Shown: positions 52,595 to 61,765 of the stretch, in pieces
Layout: each line of letters starts with the position of its first letter
Numbering within the stretch: position 1 is the first letter of the stretch
Assembly: GCF_002850255.1 (NCBI RefSeq)
Contig: NZ_CP022522.1
Location: 3,524,501 to 3,588,500, forward strand
Length of the DNA: 64,000 nucleotides
Origin: Pseudoalteromonas sp. NC201
GTDB lineage: Bacteria > Pseudomonadota > Gammaproteobacteria > Enterobacterales > Alteromonadaceae
Direction of reading: 5' to 3'
The notes under the pieces: model-generated
Told to the model about the DNA's origin: nothing
What the model saw: only the letters and a program-made list of their open reading frames with translations
The model's database searches: none
Made by a program: the position numbers and the translations under genes

Positions 52595-54091
52595 ATGAAC
52601 AGAGTATTAATACAGCTAAGCGGGTTAATATTATTAACCATGCTCTCTGGATGTAAAAGCAGTAGCAGTCCACAGGTGAGTAGGCAAGCCATTTTGTCAG
52701 CTCTCACACAAGTGCCCGTAGAAAAGCCAGTCATGCCTCCAGCTATCGTTGAGGTAGAACCACCCAAAATCACTACCGTTAAAGCCCCCCTCAGAGACGA
52801 TGATTTATGGCAACACATACGCCAAAAGCTCAGTTTTAATACTGCATCTCACCCAAGGCTTGATAAGCGCATAAAATGGTATTTATCACAGCCTAATTAT
52901 CTCAATGTGGTAAATAAGCGCGCCGCTCCCTATTTTTATCACGTAGTAAAAAAGGTAGAACGCAAAGGTCTTCCTGTTGAAATCGCATTACTTCCTTTTG
53001 TCGAAAGTGACTTTAGACCAAAGGCCAAATCGCAACAAAATGCTGTTGGAGTTTGGCAGTTAGTGGATGCCACTGCCTACCATTTCGGCATCAAGAAAGA
53101 CGAATGGTATGACGGTCGACAGGATGTGTTAGCATCGACTGACGCCGCGCTTGATTATTTGCTGTATTTGCATGAACGCTTTGATGGCGACTGGCTACAC
53201 GCGCTTGCGGCCTACAACACAGGTGAAGGGCGTGTCAAAAAAGCCATCGCAAAGAATAAAAAAGCAGGAAAGTCGACCCACTTTTGGCACTTAACATTAC
53301 CAAAAGAAACCGCAGACTACGTGCCCAAACTCTTAGCGCTCAGCCACTTACTAAAAACCTCACCCAAGGGTTTTAAGATACCAAGTTTGCCCAACAAGGC
53401 CACTACGTCGATACTTGATATTGGACAGCAATTTGACGTCAATCAACTGGCTAAACTCAGTGGTATCAAAAAGCGTCAACTATACGCACTCAATCAAGGG
53501 ATCTTAAAACATAGAAGCTCTCCAAACGGTCCACACAAAGTGTTATTGCCATTATCCGAGCAAGCATTATTGGAAAGTGCATTTTTCAGGGAAAACTTCA
53601 GCCAAGGCTACACTGTCAAAGCTAACGACACACTCTACCGCATCGCATTAAATGCGGGGATGAGTGTTAGTGCACTAAAAGCGCTGAACAATAAGCGCTC
53701 TGATTTGATCCGAGTTGGCGAAAAGCTATTAGTTTCCGAGAGTAATGAGCAGTTAGACTTACTCATCGACTATGACGTAAGCCCTTATATTAAAGAAATA
53801 AAAGCCAAGCCCATACCTCAAGTGGAACATCACCACACCATAAAACAAGGCGAGTCATTGTGGACTATCAGCCGTCACTACAAGGTCGCGGTAAAAGATT
53901 TATTAAATTGGAATTCACTCACGGCGCAGAGTCTATTAAAACCTGGCAAAGTGTTAATGGTGTTTTTACCAGCTCCTGCTGCACCAAAAAGCAATAAGAC
54001 TCAACCAGCTAGCTCCTCAATCTCTAGCATTGAAGCGCTCCAATCAATACTGCGCCATGGCAAGCCAAAGCAAAGTGAGAGCCCAAATTAA
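52595..54091 (+). CDS. mltD: Membrane-bound lytic murein transglycosylase D
   Basis: A 498-residue lipoprotein (lipobox LSGC, Cys20) that cleaves peptidoglycan glycan strands. The lytic transglycosylase domain has the catalytic Glu137 in LPFVESDFRPKAKS, AVGVWQLVDATA and LAAYNTGEGRV. Two LysM peptidoglycan-binding repeats follow, YTVKANDTLYRIALNAG and HTIKQGESLWTISRHY. The last 35 residues are polar. It is the last of a run of same-strand genes beginning with the ZapB-like gene. Confidence 0.94.
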   Translation: MNRVLIQLSGLILLTMLSGCKSSSSPQVSRQAILSALTQVPVEKPVMPPAIVEVEPPKITTVKAPLRDDDLWQHIRQKLSFNTASHPRLDKRIKWYLSQPNYLNVVNKRAAPYFYHVVKKVERKGLPVEIALLPFVESDFRPKAKSQQNAVGVWQLVDATAYHFGIKKDEWYDGRQDVLASTDAALDYLLYLHERFDGDWLHALAAYNTGEGRVKKAIAKNKKAGKSTHFWHLTLPKETADYVPKLLALSHLLKTSPKGFKIPSLPNKATTSILDIGQQFDVNQLAKLSGIKKRQLYALNQGILKHRSSPNGPHKVLLPLSEQALLESAFFRENFSQGYTVKANDTLYRIALNAGMSVSALKALNNKRSDLIRVGEKLLVSESNEQLDLLIDYDVSPYIKEIKAKPIPQVEHHHTIKQGESLWTISRHYKVAVKDLLNWNSLTAQSLLKPGKVLMVFLPAPAAPKSNKTQPASSSISSIEALQSILRHGKPKQSESPN

Positions 54092-54192
54092 AGGGATAGA
54101 CTTGCGTCCAAGAAGCGCACTCACGTAAACTACACGCTTTACAGGTGGATGCTAAATGGCGTCACCGAACACTATTTATTTAAGGTTTACTT

Positions 54193-54681
54193 ATGCAAAT
54201 TGCAAAGAACACAGTGGTAGAGTTTCACTACACACTTCACGAAGGTGACAGCCAAATCGAATCAAGCAAAGAAGGCGAGCCACTAAACTACCTGCACGGT
54301 ACTGAAGGCATGCTACCAGGTCTTGAAAGTGAACTTGAAGGTAAAACCGGTGGTGATAGCTTTACGGTAACCTTAACGCCAGAGCAAGCTTATGGCGAAT
54401 ATCAAGAAGGTCTAGTGCAGCGCATTCCTATTAAGCACCTTCAAGGTCTTGGTGACAGCAAAGTTTGGAAGCCAGGCATGACTGCTATTGTCGATTCAAA
54501 CCAAGGTCGTCATCAGGTTAAGGTAGTAAAAGTAGGACGCTTTAATGCGGATTGCGACTTAAACCACCCATTCGCAGGCAAAACGCTAACGTTTGATGTT
54601 GAGATCCTTTCTGTACGCGAAGCAACTGCAGAAGAAATTTCACACGGTCACGTACACGCTGCTGGCGGCTGCGGACACTAA
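54193..54681 (+). CDS. slyD: FKBP-type peptidyl-prolyl isomerase SlyD
   Basis: A 162-residue cytoplasmic prolyl isomerase and chaperone. It has the FKBP segments [12 protein letters not shown] and [16 protein letters not shown], the inserted IF domain ([11 protein letters not shown] to [12 protein letters not shown]) and a short C-terminal tail [12 protein letters not shown]. The tail has fewer His and Cys than in enterobacteria but could still bind metal. Its stop codon overlaps the start of the SDR gene. Confidence 0.93.
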   Translation: MQIAKNTVVEFHYTLHEGDSQIESSKEGEPLNYLHGTEGMLPGLESELEGKTGGDSFTVTLTPEQAYGEYQEGLVQRIPIKHLQGLGDSKVWKPGMTAIVDSNQGRHQVKVVKVGRFNADCDLNHPFAGKTLTFDVEILSVREATAEEISHGHVHAAGGCGH

Positions 54682-55412
54682 TGATGAACCAAGTTGCCAT
54701 CGTTACCGGTGGCAGCTTTGGCATTGGCGCCGCCATTGTCAACAAGCTGCTATCGCAACAATACACCGTTTATAACCTCGATATTCAGCCCAGTGAACAA
54801 GGGATTTTTCGCCATTGTGACGTCAGTAAAGTCGCCGATGTAAAAGCAACAATTGCAGATATAGTCGCAGAAACAGGGAAAATAGATGCGCTTGTTTCAA
54901 ACGCGGGGAAACATCTGAGTGCTACAATCGAAGATACCGATGAAGCCACATTTGACGCCCTTTTTGCATTGAATGTGAAAGGCGCTTACGCTGCCATTCA
55001 AGCCGTATTACCAAGCATGAAGTCACAAGGTAGCGGTAGCATCGTATTGATGTCTTCGGATCAGGCGGTTATTGGTAAACCTAACTCCTTCGCTTATAAC
55101 CTGTCTAAATGTGCACTTGCTTCGATGGCGAAAACCACAGCACTGGATTACGCCAAATTTAACATTCGCGCGAATGCAGTGTGCCCTGGCACAATTGAAA
55201 CTCCGTTATTCCATCATGCCATTGATAGTTACTGTGCGCGCAGCGGCGCTGATAAAGCAGAAATCGTTGCAGAAGAAGCCCAGTTGCAGCCATTGGGTCG
55301 ATTAGGGCAACCGCAAGAGGTTGCAGCGCTGGTTGCTTTCTTGCTAAGTGAGGATGCGAGCTTTATCACAGGTAGCCTACAAAGCATTGATGGCGGTTAT
55401 ACTGCACAGTAA
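54681..55412 (+). CDS. SDR-family oxidoreductase
   Basis: A 243-residue short-chain dehydrogenase with the cofactor motif TGGSFGIG at residues 9-16, NAG in SNAGKHLS, the catalytic Ser in LMSSDQ and YNLSK (YxxxK). The likely substrate is a sugar or small alcohol. It overlaps slyD by one base and is followed after 14 bp by an amidohydrolase. The pairing with an L-fuconolactonase-like protein hints at a sugar-dehydrogenase and lactonase pathway, but this is inference. Confidence 0.88.
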   Translation: MMNQVAIVTGGSFGIGAAIVNKLLSQQYTVYNLDIQPSEQGIFRHCDVSKVADVKATIADIVAETGKIDALVSNAGKHLSATIEDTDEATFDALFALNVKGAYAAIQAVLPSMKSQGSGSIVLMSSDQAVIGKPNSFAYNLSKCALASMAKTTALDYAKFNIRANAVCPGTIETPLFHHAIDSYCARSGADKAEIVAEEAQLQPLGRLGQPQEVAALVAFLLSEDASFITGSLQSIDGGYTAQ

Positions 55413-55426
55413 AAAAGGAATGCGTG

Positions 55427-56260
55427 ATGAGTCTGAGAGTTATTGATAGCCACCTACACTTTTTCGATTTAGCGTTAGGACAATATTCTTGGCTCAAACA
55501 CAACCCGCCCGCTTGGCCTAATCTGGAAAAAATAAGGCAGAATCATACCCTTACTAGTCTTCCCCAACATGCACAGTTTACACTCGAAGCCTTGGTGCAT
55601 GTGGAAGCCGGTTTTGATAATCACAATCCCATCAACGAATTACATTGGTTAAATCAGGAACTATGCAGCTTTCCTTTTAAAGCCGTCGGTTACGCCCCTA
55701 TTAACGCAACGCCTGAGCAATTTAGCGCAGCCATAGCACAGTTAGCACATCCTCACCTCGTGGCGATAAGAGACATCACCGAAGGCTGTGACAGCCAACG
55801 TTTATCCGCGCCTTTCGTGCTCGAAAATCTCACCTGTCTTGCCGAGCATGGACTACATTTTGAGGCGCAATTAGAATTTAAACAAAGCGAAAAAGTCGAC
55901 CTTTTATTACAACTTGCAGAACAAAAAGCTGACCTTAAAATCGTATTTAACCATGCAGGGTTTATTGACGCTAACAGTCCTTGTACAGATATATTAAGGC
56001 GCATTGGAGCGCTTAATAATGTCATGATCAAGTGCTCTGGCCACGAAATGTTAGCAAACCCACTCACACTCTCTGAGTGGCTTACTCACTTAATCACACA
56101 TGCGGGAGAAGAGAGCCTAATGCTAGGTTCGAATTATCCGGTTTCTCTTATGCAAAAAAGCTATTGGCAAATATGGCAGGATTATTTAGACGTGATAGGC
56201 ATATCGTCAACTTGGCATAAACTCAGCCGAGACAATGCCAAAAGTTGCTATGGACTATGA
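55427..56260 (+). CDS. Amidohydrolase family 2 protein (fuconolactonase-like)
   Basis: A 277-residue TIM-barrel hydrolase. It has VIDSHLHFFD (HxH motif), LVHVEAGFDNHNP, a segment KIVFNHAGFID with the third conserved His, and LMLGSNYPVS near the C-terminus. Related enzymes include L-fuconolactonase and 2-pyrone-4,6-dicarboxylate lactonase. Asn stands where many have Asp (GSDWP), as in some family members. I chose the ATG at 55427, seven bases after AGGA, over the GTG at 55424. It converges on the DUF2884 gene with a six-base overlap. Confidence 0.85.
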   Translation: MSLRVIDSHLHFFDLALGQYSWLKHNPPAWPNLEKIRQNHTLTSLPQHAQFTLEALVHVEAGFDNHNPINELHWLNQELCSFPFKAVGYAPINATPEQFSAAIAQLAHPHLVAIRDITEGCDSQRLSAPFVLENLTCLAEHGLHFEAQLEFKQSEKVDLLLQLAEQKADLKIVFNHAGFIDANSPCTDILRRIGALNNVMIKCSGHEMLANPLTLSEWLTHLITHAGEESLMLGSNYPVSLMQKSYWQIWQDYLDVIGISSTWHKLSRDNAKSCYGL

Positions 56261-57025
56261 GCGGATCTGGACGAGATCGTAAGCAACTAGCTCAGGTACT
56301 ATGCGCTGTAGTTTTTCTTCCGTTTGATCTAAGGTGTTTAAGCACTCGCAATATTCTGCCGCTTTTTCTTCTAATTGATGGGCCTTTTTCTGCAGCGATT
56401 TATCTATCTCTTTCGAAATAATCTCCATGCGTTGCCCCATATCGTTGATGCGATCTTCGATATTCCCTTCGCGAGATTTAAATGCATCCCCCAAAGAGAC
56501 TAAAATAGAGCCCAACGAACCATGAACAGCAGAGTGAATTTTTTGGCTGATCTCTTTAGTAAAAAAATCATCAATTTTAGAAAGTGACTGTGGTGCGATA
56601 AAAAAGAAATCATCTCCACGCTTAAACTTATCCATCAGCGCACGTTCAACGTATTGCAACTGCGTTTTGAGCACTTCGGGCTCTTTGTCGGACATCCCCT
56701 CAACCACCTGCTCAATCGCACTCAATCCGAGGTTGACGCCATCGGTTGCCAGATTTACCAGCTCAGGAACGGTATCCCGTATTCCTAAAGAGTACTCGCG
56801 CACAACTCTCTCCCCTTCCGGATCTAACTCAATCCAGCGACCTAGAATAAAGAGCTGACTATCATTGTTGATTTGGATTCGAGTCTGACCATCATCAACG
56901 ATACGAATTTCGTTGTCGGTGATGATAAGACCATGCCCAAGTTCAACATCGCACTTATTTTTTGCATGTACGGAAGACGCCAATACGGCACAAGACAAGG
57001 CTATCGCGCTGAGTAATCGATTCAT
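56255..57025 (-). CDS. DUF2884 / YggN-like periplasmic protein
   Basis: A 256-residue protein with a signal peptide (MNRLLSAIALSCAVLASSVHA). The N-terminal part (CDVELGHGLIITDNEIRIVDDGQTRIQINNDSQLFILGRWIELD) and length match the DUF2884 family, to which Escherichia coli YggN belongs. The C-terminal half is helical with a charged coiled-coil segment at about residues 195-235. Function is unknown. It is monocistronic. Confidence 0.82.
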   Translation of the reverse strand: MNRLLSAIALSCAVLASSVHAKNKCDVELGHGLIITDNEIRIVDDGQTRIQINNDSQLFILGRWIELDPEGERVVREYSLGIRDTVPELVNLATDGVNLGLSAIEQVVEGMSDKEPEVLKTQLQYVERALMDKFKRGDDFFFIAPQSLSKIDDFFTKEISQKIHSAVHGSLGSILVSLGDAFKSREGNIEDRINDMGQRMEIISKEIDKSLQKKAHQLEEKAAEYCECLNTLDQTEEKLQRIVPELVAYDLVQIRS

Positions 57026-57203
57026 ATGGCCTCCTGTGTGCAGAACGTAAGACGGGAAAGGGGTGCTTCAGGAGAGTACCAAAAGATCAAACAATCCCAA
57101 AGCCATTTTAGACGGATGAAAGTAACAAGCTATGTCTTACTGGCAATATTAGAGATCCATACCCGTCAGCATTAAAGGCAGTAGCAATACCACTAACTAA
57201 GGG

Positions 57204-57707
57204 CTATTGATAGTATCTCACTAACCTGACAAAGGCATCCGCAGTTTTAATGGTTGGATTATTTTTACCATCAGCAAACTGATACACCCAAGCAAACTGA
57301 GGTTGACTAGTCTGGGTCGTCGCAGACCAGTAATTATTACTTTTGGTCGTTGGAAATACCGTTATGTTTATCGCTGGAGTCACACACTCGTGATACACAA
57401 TACTGGCAAGCTCTTTAACGTTAGGTACTTGCCAGTCTGTAAACCCTGCAAATTGGTCTTCGTTGGCAACCACCAATGCCTGCTGCCAAGTAAGTTGCTG
57501 AGCATTGTCTTCACAGCTTTGAGAAGTCGCGTTGTAACTTTGCCCAAAGTTGCAGCGCTGCCACATTAATCCCGTTTGGCTATCCAGCACTGTACCGTTG
57601 CTATTTATCGTATAACGGCTGGTATTGGAGCCAGTACCAACGCAAGTTTGCGCTTGGCAAACAGCCGTGAATGACAGAGTAAATAGTATAGTTGTAATAA
57701 TTTTCAT
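57204..57707 (-). CDS. Secreted DUF1566 (Lcl) domain protein
   Basis: A 167-residue protein with a signal peptide (MKIITTILFTLSFTAVCQA) and one DUF1566/Lcl domain: LDSQTGLMWQRCN, WQQALVVAN, TDWQVPNVKELASIV, NNYWSATT and a C-terminal FVRLVRYYQ. DUF1566 domains occur in secreted or surface proteins, some of them adhesins. The ATG at 57707 follows AGGGAG; the upstream in-frame start at 57743 is less likely. It is ten bases behind a larger DUF1566 protein gene, of which it is a short relative. Confidence 0.85.
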   Translation of the reverse strand: MKIITTILFTLSFTAVCQAQTCVGTGSNTSRYTINSNGTVLDSQTGLMWQRCNFGQSYNATSQSCEDNAQQLTWQQALVVANEDQFAGFTDWQVPNVKELASIVYHECVTPAINITVFPTTKSNNYWSATTQTSQPQFAWVYQFADGKNNPTIKTADAFVRLVRYYQ

Positions 57708-57717
57708 ACCACGCTCC

Positions 57718-59403
57718 CTAAGGATTCCTAACCAACCTAACAAATGCGCTGCTAGACTTTTCTACTGCAAAATCATTGCCCGTATCCATGTCGATAACAT
57801 AAGCCCTTCTCAGCGTGCCACCGGTACCATCTAAACTCGACTGCAAGGTCCAGTAATAGCGATGACCAAGTGTTGTTGTGCTAGGTAAGTTAGGGAAAAG
57901 CGCTTCATCTATCACCGCAGTACCTGCACTGCCGTAATCTAGTAGTCCAAGTAGTTCCATATAAGTTGGTAAGCGCCAATTGTTACCACCACAGTAACTT
58001 TGCTCTCCAACGGCAGGGTTATTTACTTCATCAATCAAAGCTTGAATACCACAGTGACTATCCTGCGGGCAGGTTGTATTTGCTGCGGCCTGCACACTCC
58101 CCTCGGCAATCGCTCCATCTACCTCAACATACCAGGTATAACTATTTTGTGCGTTGCGAGAAGAAGTGTTTGGTAATGTACCCGAACTCGCTTCTTTTAC
58201 TTCCCAAATAAGTCCCGTGACGTTATCACGAACGCAAGCAAAGTCGGTAGCGTCATCAGGCAGTTCATCCGCAAAGCGATTTAGTTTGGTAAAGTCAAAA
58301 CCTGCTCGACCACTGCCTTCTTTCGCCACCTGAGTGGCAAAATTATCACGCCCACGCTGTGCATCTTGAGCCGTAAACTGCGTCATACTACAGGTGATCA
58401 CATCCGTATTGTTAAAACACGCGGTTTGGCCACTGTCGTTTAGTTTACCTAATGGCTTTTTCTCTATATCAATGCGCACGGTGTCGGTAGCTGAACGGTT
58501 TTGTGAGTCAGTAACGGTCAGCTCAAATTCCACTTGAGACAAAATATTTTGATCTGGTGCGTTAAAAGTTGTTGAACACCCGGTAACAGAACTTAATGCT
58601 ACCTGAGTGCCAGACGTCACTTGCCGCCATACACACTGTTTCTGACCAGATACCGTATCACTGTTTGAACCATCAAGCGTGACCTCATCAAACTCTTGCA
58701 CTTGCTGGTCGCTCCCAGCATCCGCCACTACTACATCCGAATTCTCAAGTAGCCCGAGGGTAAACTGGGTACTGGCTTGTCCGCCTTCATCATCGGTAAC
58801 CGTCAACTGCCAGATTGACGCCTGAGAGGTAGCCAATAATGGGTGGACAAAAGATAAAGTAGCTGTATTCAAACCAATTGGCTGTATTGTTGTGGGACCA
58901 CTCACTTGTTGCCATTGATAAGCAACCACTTGGCCATTTTCGTCTGGATCGGAGGAGCCTGCGCCACTGAGGACAATAGTATCTTTATATTTGGCTGGTA
59001 GTGTTTCCGGTGCAGTTTGGCTGATACTTGGTATAGGTAATTGGTTGTTAGATTTGATAGCAACCGTCACTTGGTCGCTTGCAAGACTGCCATCAGGCGC
59101 AACATAGTCAACCTGAATAAGTAAATTGACATCGGCTTTGATATCCGGTGCAACAAAAGCGGCTTGTTGCTCCGTAATTGGAAATTCACTGACGTTTGCA
59201 CCAGAGATAACCTGCCAGTTAAAGGTGCCGCCAGCAGGTGATGCTTGAGCATTCAAGGTGACTTCTGTTTTTTCGGTCACTTGGATATCAGCACCCGCAT
59301 TAACCGACGCACTGACTTGACTCGGTTCATCACTCCCAGAGCCTCCACCACAACCTGTTAATATTAGCGCAAGTACAACCCAACTTCCCTTGAATGCATT
59401 CAT
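57718..59403 (-). CDS. Surface lipoprotein with Ig/PKD-like repeats and DUF1566 domain
   Basis: A 561-residue lipoprotein (lipobox LTGC, Cys18, followed by GGGSGS). Residues about 30-320 hold three Ig/PKD-like repeats (recurring patterns such as LSGAGSSDPDENGQV and LDGSNSDTVSGQ). The last 180 residues are a DUF1566 domain (NVTGLIWEVKE, NNWRLPTYMELLGLLDYG, HRYYWTLQSS, FVRLVRNP). It could be an adhesin or ligand-binding surface protein. It follows a 110-residue gene by 15 bp and is translated from an ATG with a modest ribosome binding site. Confidence 0.85.
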   Translation of the reverse strand: MNAFKGSWVVLALILTGCGGGSGSDEPSQVSASVNAGADIQVTEKTEVTLNAQASPAGGTFNWQVISGANVSEFPITEQQAAFVAPDIKADVNLLIQVDYVAPDGSLASDQVTVAIKSNNQLPIPSISQTAPETLPAKYKDTIVLSGAGSSDPDENGQVVAYQWQQVSGPTTIQPIGLNTATLSFVHPLLATSQASIWQLTVTDDEGGQASTQFTLGLLENSDVVVADAGSDQQVQEFDEVTLDGSNSDTVSGQKQCVWRQVTSGTQVALSSVTGCSTTFNAPDQNILSQVEFELTVTDSQNRSATDTVRIDIEKKPLGKLNDSGQTACFNNTDVITCSMTQFTAQDAQRGRDNFATQVAKEGSGRAGFDFTKLNRFADELPDDATDFACVRDNVTGLIWEVKEASSGTLPNTSSRNAQNSYTWYVEVDGAIAEGSVQAAANTTCPQDSHCGIQALIDEVNNPAVGEQSYCGGNNWRLPTYMELLGLLDYGSAGTAVIDEALFPNLPSTTTLGHRYYWTLQSSLDGTGGTLRRAYVIDMDTGNDFAVEKSSSAFVRLVRNP

Positions 59404-59418
59404 ATTCTTCCTTATGAA

Positions 59419-59751
59419 CTATAGATAACTTTCTTGATGTATCCGCACAAACAACTTAGTGCCAACTTTACTATAATCTACTTTGTATTCTCGACCATCT
59501 AAAGCCTGAATAAACAACAACCGCTTCACTTCACCAAACACATCAATACTCGAAACGTGGACGACTTCTAAATAACGCTCTTTAGCCTCTCTTCGATTTC
59601 TCGGCAGCTCTTCCTTAAAAGGCACCAAGCCGTTTGCAGTCACCTTGATTTTTGGGTGTGCTTCACCATTTACAATCACAAGATCTAACTTCTTCTCTTT
59701 GTGAATAATGGTATTACGCCCACTTTTAATATAGGCCGTTTCTAAGCTCAT
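59419..59751 (-). CDS. Small hypothetical protein in the DUF1566 gene group
   Basis: A 110-residue basic soluble protein with a beta-rich character (KLDLVIVNGEAHPKIKVTANG, LLFIQALDGREYKVDYSKVG) and no signal peptide or membrane segment. I do not recognise a family. It lies 22 bp after the upstream membrane protein gene and 15 bp before the lipoprotein gene, which suggests one operon. Confidence 0.6.
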   Translation of the reverse strand: MSLETAYIKSGRNTIIHKEKKLDLVIVNGEAHPKIKVTANGLVPFKEELPRNRREAKERYLEVVHVSSIDVFGEVKRLLFIQALDGREYKVDYSKVGTKLFVRIHQESYL

Positions 59752-59773
59752 ATTGGTGTATCCTGTTACATCT

Positions 59774-60493
59774 TCAGTAGGTGGTTTGTTCTTCTAACAA
59801 TGCTTTTACCACCTCTTTAGGGTTAAGTTTCCAGCGGTTTAACATGACTGAAAATTGCCAAATATCCCTGTCTAAGGCAGTCGCGGGGATCAATAAATCA
59901 TATCCCGTCACTGTCTTTAAATTATCCATCCGGTTTGCAAACATTGCCATTAAACCAGTATATTCTTTTCCCGCCTTGGAGCGAAAAACGGTTTCTTCTA
60001 TCAACCATTCAGATGGGCAGTTGCCATTTTCGCAATGCATTTTAACAGCTTGTAAAAAAATATGCCGCTGCTCGATCAATAATTTACCCGCAAGTCGAGG
60101 TGTTAAATTTAATAAAAACGCATCAATATCATTAAGTTTAATACCAACTGCATTTAACTCAAGTGTTTCAACACCTTGTTGAACTTTGGGAATGCCGCTG
60201 GAGTGGAAGTTTACAATGGATAGCGGCCAAGCTCCATATTTATGCACATACCTAAACTCTTGTTCTGTAAAGTATAAACTAAAATATGGTTGCTGACTTT
60301 TGAGAAAGCCAACAAAAATAGCCACTAACATGGCGCTGGCAAGAAATATTTCTACAATAGTAATAGCAGTACCACGCAAATTGACAAAAAGCATGATAAC
60401 AATCAAACCAATTGCGCCAACCAGCATAAATTCAACGCCATTGCGATCAGCGGTTGCACGTAGTTTTGCTTCAAGCATGGGTATACCAGACAT
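59774..60493 (-). CDS. Membrane protein, possibly DUF2982
   Basis: A 239-residue protein with two hydrophobic segments near residues 25-40 and 45-62, then a cytoplasmic or periplasmic domain (YFSLYFTEQEFRYVHKYGAWPLSI, LNDIDAFLLNLTPRLAGKLLIEQRH). The layout resembles DUF2982 proteins of marine gammaproteobacteria, with moderate certainty. The start is uncertain between 60493 and 60478. It may be the first gene of the minus-strand group down to 57204. Confidence 0.65.
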   Translation of the reverse strand: MSGIPMLEAKLRATADRNGVEFMLVGAIGLIVIMLFVNLRGTAITIVEIFLASAMLVAIFVGFLKSQQPYFSLYFTEQEFRYVHKYGAWPLSIVNFHSSGIPKVQQGVETLELNAVGIKLNDIDAFLLNLTPRLAGKLLIEQRHIFLQAVKMHCENGNCPSEWLIEETVFRSKAGKEYTGLMAMFANRMDNLKTVTGYDLLIPATALDRDIWQFSVMLNRWKLNPKEVVKALLEEQTTY

Positions 60494-60706
60494 AGAAGAT
60501 ATACATGATGATCGCCCATGCGACTAATTTACGTATTGTGATGCATCGTTTACATGAATGGCTGCGTTTCATAATATTTAATTTAGGTACAAACACTTAA
60601 ATTGAATTACATTTTCGTTTAATGCACAAATTTACAGGATATGCCGTCGACTTTGTTAGCCTTTAATTTTGTAAACTAGAGACAAATTATAATCTGGGTC
60701 ACTTTT

Positions 60707-61759
60707 ATGCGTCATCAATCAGGAAAAGCACTGTTTCCTTTTATCATTGTAGTGCTAGTCGTCATCAGCGGCTATTTATATTTACCAGCCTCGGAAGGCA
60801 AAATGAGTGGCAACTCAGCACCCGTAACCTCCGTTCAAGCTCATACCGTAACTAAAGAGGAGCGTATTATTGCTGTTCACTCTATTGGTTCCGCCAGAGC
60901 AAATCAAGCAATCAACGTGAGTAGCGCCCAAAGCGACTATGTGGCAGCCCTCTTTTTCGATGACGGAGACGTAGTAAAAAAAGGTGACAAGCTAGTCCAG
61001 TTGCGCGATGCCGAAGAGAAGCTCGATATCGAAGCGCTGAAAGTGACGCTAAAGGAAGAAATTAGACAACTAAACCGCCTTAAAGACCTCGCAAAAACTC
61101 AATCGGCGGCTCGCTCTCAATTAGAAGCGCAATCAGCAAAGGTTGACACCTTAACGGCACAATTGGAAGCCACCAAAACAAAACTCGCCGAGATGACCAT
61201 TTATGCGCCATTCGATGGATTATTGGGTACTCGAAATATCTCTATCGGTAGCTTCGTAAACAACAATACTGTGATCACCACACTCGATGACATTAGCATC
61301 ATCAAAGTGGATTTTCAGGTACCAGAAAAATACCTAGCGCAACTACAGCTTGGTATGCAAGTGAATGCACAAAGCGAAGCTTACCCAGAGCAACTATTTA
61401 CCGGTAAGGTCTCCCATATTGACCCGCGTATTAATGAACAAACGCGCTCGGTACGAGTGACAGCAAGTTTCACCAATCTAGACCATAAACTCCGCCCAGG
61501 TATGCTACTACACATGGGATTGGAACTGGCTCGATTACAAGCCCTTGTGGTGCCAGAAAAAAGCATCATACCAAGACAAGATAAGCATTTTGTATTTGTC
61601 ATTGACGACCAAGGTAAAGCGCAACAACGTGAAGTGCACCTGCAAACTCGCTTTAGCGGCTGGGTAGCTATCGATGAGGGGCTTACAGAGGGACAACAGG
61701 TGATCACGGAAGGCACCCTGAAGATCCGCTCAGGCTCAAAAGTTGAAATAAAGGGGTAA
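60707..61759 (+). CDS. RND efflux periplasmic adaptor
   Basis: A 350-residue membrane-fusion protein. An N-terminal membrane anchor (LFPFIIVVLVVISGYLYL) is followed by lipoyl-like half motifs (VAALFFDDGDVVKKGDKLVQL and MTIYAPFDGLLGTRNISIGSFV), a short coiled-coil hairpin at about residues 110-160 and a C-terminal beta-barrel (VVPEKSIIPRQDKHFVFV). It links the permease encoded next to an outer-membrane channel that must be supplied from elsewhere. TATAAT at 60688 may be its -10 box. The permease gene starts six bases downstream. Confidence 0.92.
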   Translation: MRHQSGKALFPFIIVVLVVISGYLYLPASEGKMSGNSAPVTSVQAHTVTKEERIIAVHSIGSARANQAINVSSAQSDYVAALFFDDGDVVKKGDKLVQLRDAEEKLDIEALKVTLKEEIRQLNRLKDLAKTQSAARSQLEAQSAKVDTLTAQLEATKTKLAEMTIYAPFDGLLGTRNISIGSFVNNNTVITTLDDISIIKVDFQVPEKYLAQLQLGMQVNAQSEAYPEQLFTGKVSHIDPRINEQTRSVRVTASFTNLDHKLRPGMLLHMGLELARLQALVVPEKSIIPRQDKHFVFVIDDQGKAQQREVHLQTRFSGWVAIDEGLTEGQQVITEGTLKIRSGSKVEIKG

Positions 61760-61765
61760 GGCGAC

